A stretch of DNA of 7,798 nt from an uncultured Collinsella sp. Lineage in GTDB: Bacteria; Actinomycetota; Coriobacteriia; Coriobacteriales; Coriobacteriaceae. Positions 6,600 to 7,798 of the stretch are shown piece by piece. The stretch covers positions 1 through 7,798 of the forward strand of contig UQWQ01000090.1 in NCBI GenBank assembly GCA_900544755.1. Reading direction: 5' to 3'. The notes beneath the pieces are model-generated. The model was not told the DNA's origin. It ran no database searches and saw only the letters and a list, made by a program, of their open reading frames with translations. Numbering within the stretch: the stretch's first letter is position 1; every line of letters starts with the position of its first letter. Made by a program: the position numbers and the translations under genes.

Positions 6600-6630
6600 T
6601 GGGACAAATTAATCAAGTTTATTTGTCCCA
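6600..6630. repeat. 10-bp perfect inverted repeat in the divergent metY / C_GCAxxG_C_C region
   Basis: TGGGACAAAT (6600-6609) and ATTTGTCCCA (6621-6630) are perfect inverted copies around an 11-base AT-rich centre. No T tract follows on either strand, so it does not look like a terminator. It is centred about 70 bases upstream of the predicted metY start site and about 130 bases upstream of the plus-strand gene. A regulator-binding site serving one or both genes is the simplest reading; the regulator is unknown. Confidence 0.55.
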
Positions 6631-6675
6631 AATCTTAAGAAAGTGTTCGATGGCGAAAAACAATGAGATATGCAC

Positions 6676-6741
6676 TGCGGTCTCGATAAGCGAATGCGCC
6701 AGCAAGGGTACCGTAGGCGGGTACACCGCAATCAAGGAGAC
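6676..6741 (+). other. Possible structured, SD-masking leader of the C_GCAxxG_C_C gene
   Basis: By hand a three-way junction can be drawn: TGCGGT (6676-6681) with ACCGCA (6725-6730), GCG/CGC at 6690-6692 and 6697-6699, and GTACC (6708-6712) with GGTAC (6720-6724). The closing stem ends three bases before the ribosome-binding site. GTCTC (6680-6684) can instead pair with GAGAC (6737-6741), which overlaps the ribosome-binding site. The two folds share bases 6680-6681. I recognise no known riboswitch class, and short helices are common by chance in GC-rich DNA. Confidence 0.25.
6734..6740 (+). promoter_or_regulatory. Ribosome-binding site that sets the C_GCAxxG_C_C start
   Basis: AAGGAGA lies five bases before ATG 6746. 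The frame stays open upstream to ATG 6599, inside the inverted repeat, but upstream starts such as ATG 6650 have no good ribosome-binding site. Confidence 0.75.
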
Positions 6742-6745
6742 ACCG

Positions 6746-7192
6746 ATGAAGCAGATTGATACCACTCAGCTCAACACTGCCACCTGCCAGGCTCAGGCTG
6801 CCGAATACCACGCCCGCGGCTTTAACTGCGCGCAGGCCGTCGCCTGCACGCTCGCGCCCGCCGTCGGGCTCGACCCCCAGGTCGCCTTTACCCTCACCGA
6901 GGGCTTTGGCGCCGGCATGGGCGGCATGACCGAAACTTGCGGCGCCATCTCGGGCGCCGTGGCCGTAATGGGCTTTGTGATGAGTGACGGCATGGAAAAC
7001 CCCAAGACCAAGGGCCAGACCTATAAGCTTTCACGCGAGATCGCCAAGCGTTTTGGTGAGAAGAACACGACGACCATCTGTGGCACGCTCAAGGGCATCG
7101 GATCGGATAAGGGTCCACTCCGTAGCTGCCCCGGCTGCATCGACGATGCCGTCGAGATTGCCTGTGACGTGCTAAAGCAGCTCGCCGAGTAA
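6746..7192 (+). CDS. C_GCAxxG_C_C family redox-active protein
   Basis: A 148-residue soluble protein of the cysteine-motif family named C_GCAxxG_C_C (putative redox-active protein). The conserved pattern is visible: N-C-A-Q-A-V at 27-32 (C28), a glycine-rich G-F-G-A-G-M-G-G at 53-60, T-C-G-A-I-S-G-A at 64-71 (C65), I-C-G at 111-113 (C112), and C-P-G-C at 128-131. Further cysteines are C14, C34 and C140. The spaced cysteines suggest a metal or iron-sulfur centre, or thiol redox chemistry, but the family's biochemical role is not established to my knowledge. The downstream TAA is followed by a terminator hairpin shared with the convergent gene. It is divergent from metY, with 233 bases between start codons, which hints at a link to sulfur or redox metabolism; that link is inference. 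The preferred start is ATG 6746 from its strong ribosome-binding site. Confidence 0.88.
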   Translation: MKQIDTTQLNTATCQAQAAEYHARGFNCAQAVACTLAPAVGLDPQVAFTLTEGFGAGMGGMTETCGAISGAVAVMGFVMSDGMENPKTKGQTYKLSREIAKRFGEKNTTTICGTLKGIGSDKGPLRSCPGCIDDAVEIACDVLKQLAE

Positions 7193-7205
7193 ACGGCAGC
7201 AACAG

Positions 7206-7257
7206 AAAAACGACGGCCGGCACGCTTGGGATCCATCCAAAAGCACACCGGCCGTCG
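7206..7257 (-). terminator. Rho-independent terminator of the YigZ-family gene
   Basis: A perfect 10-bp GC-rich inverted repeat (CGACGGCCGG at 7211-7220 with CCGGCCGTCG at 7248-7257) encloses a loop that can pair further (GCTTGG near 7224 with CCAAAAGC near 7237). On the minus strand five T residues follow (7210-7206). It starts just after the minus-strand stop codon at 7261. On the plus strand the hairpin could also slow polymerase after the C_GCAxxG_C_C gene, but no T tract follows there. Confidence 0.85.
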
Positions 7258-7260
7258 CCG

Positions 7261-7798
7261 TTAGAACTCAGCAAATTCGGGAGCGCCGACCTCGATCTCC
7301 TCTCGACCGGCCATAAGCTCGCGTATCTTGGCGCAAAACGACTCCTGCTCCCCCGCCTTAAACACCAAATGAATCGTCACTGCATCCGCGTAATCGGTAT
7401 CCGAAACCTTGGCACCCGAATCCTGCGCCAAACGAAGCACCTGCTCATACTGCGGATAGGCCACATGCACGTCAACAGGCACGACACTCGTCATCTCGAC
7501 GATCTGCCCGGCCTCCTGAGCCGCGGCCACCGCCGCCTGCGTCGCCGCGGTATAGGCGCGCACCAAGCCACCAGGCCCCAGCAGCGTGCCACCAAAATAG
7601 CGCGTTACCACGCAGCAAACATTTTTGAGCCCAGCACCGCGAAGCACCTCGAGCGTCGGCATGCCGCTCGTACGGCTCGGCTCACCGTCATCGCTCTGGC
7701 GCTCGCGCCCGTCGACCAAAATCCACGCGGGAACATTATGCCGGGCATCGTAATGACGTTTGCGGACCATCTCGATAAAGGCGTTTGCCTCATCCTCG
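7261..7798 (-). CDS. YigZ/IMPACT family protein (N-terminus beyond the window)
   Basis: The frame stays open to the right edge, so the first ATG in view (7770) is internal: the residues before it, E-D-E-A-N-A-F-I-E, match the family's helix ahead of the conserved core. About 178 residues are visible of a usual 200-215, so roughly 30 N-terminal residues are missing. The UPF0029/IMPACT N-terminal domain shows R-H-N-V-x-A, S-D-D-G-E-P-S, then L-E-V-L-R-G, V-V-T-R-Y-F-G-G-T and L-G-P-G-G-L-V-R-A-Y. The DUF1949-like C-terminal domain follows. Eukaryotic IMPACT regulates GCN2 signalling; the bacterial role is not settled, although a structural link to translation or nucleic-acid binding has been proposed. 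After the D-D-G-E-P-S motif the usual glycine is arginine here. A strong terminator lies directly downstream. Confidence 0.9.
   Translation of the reverse strand, partial: EDEANAFIEMVRKRHYDARHNVPAWILVDGRERQSDDGEPSRTSGMPTLEVLRGAGLKNVCCVVTRYFGGTLLGPGGLVRAYTAATQAAVAAAQEAGQIVEMTSVVPVDVHVAYPQYEQVLRLAQDSGAKVSDTDYADAVTIHLVFKAGEQESFCAKIRELMAGREEIEVGAPEFAEF

Noticed and set aside
5355..6638. 427-residue plus-strand open frame, as long as metY
   Set aside because: It is antisense to metY, whose motifs are complete. The translation lacks any recognisable domain and has the His/Arg/Gly-rich composition of a GC-rich shadow frame.
6599..6745. N-terminal extension of the C_GCAxxG_C_C gene by 49 codons, from ATG 6599 or ATG 6650
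   Set aside because: The extension begins in the inverted repeat, has no good ribosome-binding site and adds nothing family-like; ATG 6746 has AAGGAGA at ideal spacing.

Overview
The window is GC-rich, densely coded bacterial chromosome. Every gene has a clear Shine-Dalgarno site, and the sequence looks like ordinary core and housekeeping DNA. Gene content and protein style (a MetY-type sulfhydrylase, a C_GCAxxG_C_C redox-active protein, a stand-alone release-factor-like protein, an EmrB/QacA-like MFS pump) suggest an anaerobic gut actinobacterium of the Coriobacteriia, Collinsella being my best guess. The genus is inferred from recall of such proteins, not from a marker gene. No transposase, integrase, CRISPR array, tRNA, rRNA or prophage gene is visible.

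Layout: (1) 1-2561, plus strand: a CLC-family anion/proton antiporter that looks like the fluoride-specific CLC-F type, then a diacylglycerol-kinase-family lipid kinase. (2) 2583-6512, minus strand: reading in the direction of transcription, metY (O-acetylhomoserine sulfhydrylase), an MFS transporter, xpt (xanthine phosphoribosyltransferase) and a small GGQ-containing release-factor-like protein. Strong Rho-independent terminators follow metY and xpt, and probable promoters lie before metY and xpt, so these are mostly separate units rather than one operon. (3) 6513-6745: divergent intergenic region with a good metY promoter, a 10-bp inverted repeat and a possibly structured leader. (4) 6746-7192, plus strand: C_GCAxxG_C_C family protein. 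(5) 7211-7257: terminator hairpin, followed by a YigZ/IMPACT family gene on the minus strand that runs off the right edge of the window.

The genes do not form one pathway. They cover anion (probably fluoride) export, lipid phosphorylation, ribosome rescue, purine salvage, drug-type efflux, homocysteine synthesis and two poorly understood conserved families. I see no convincing new multi-gene system. The most unusual parts are non-coding: the divergent metY/C_GCAxxG_C_C region, with a dyad and a leader that can be drawn in two mutually exclusive folds, and a terminator-like hairpin just before the MFS ribosome-binding site. No gene-free stretch exceeds 300 bases.
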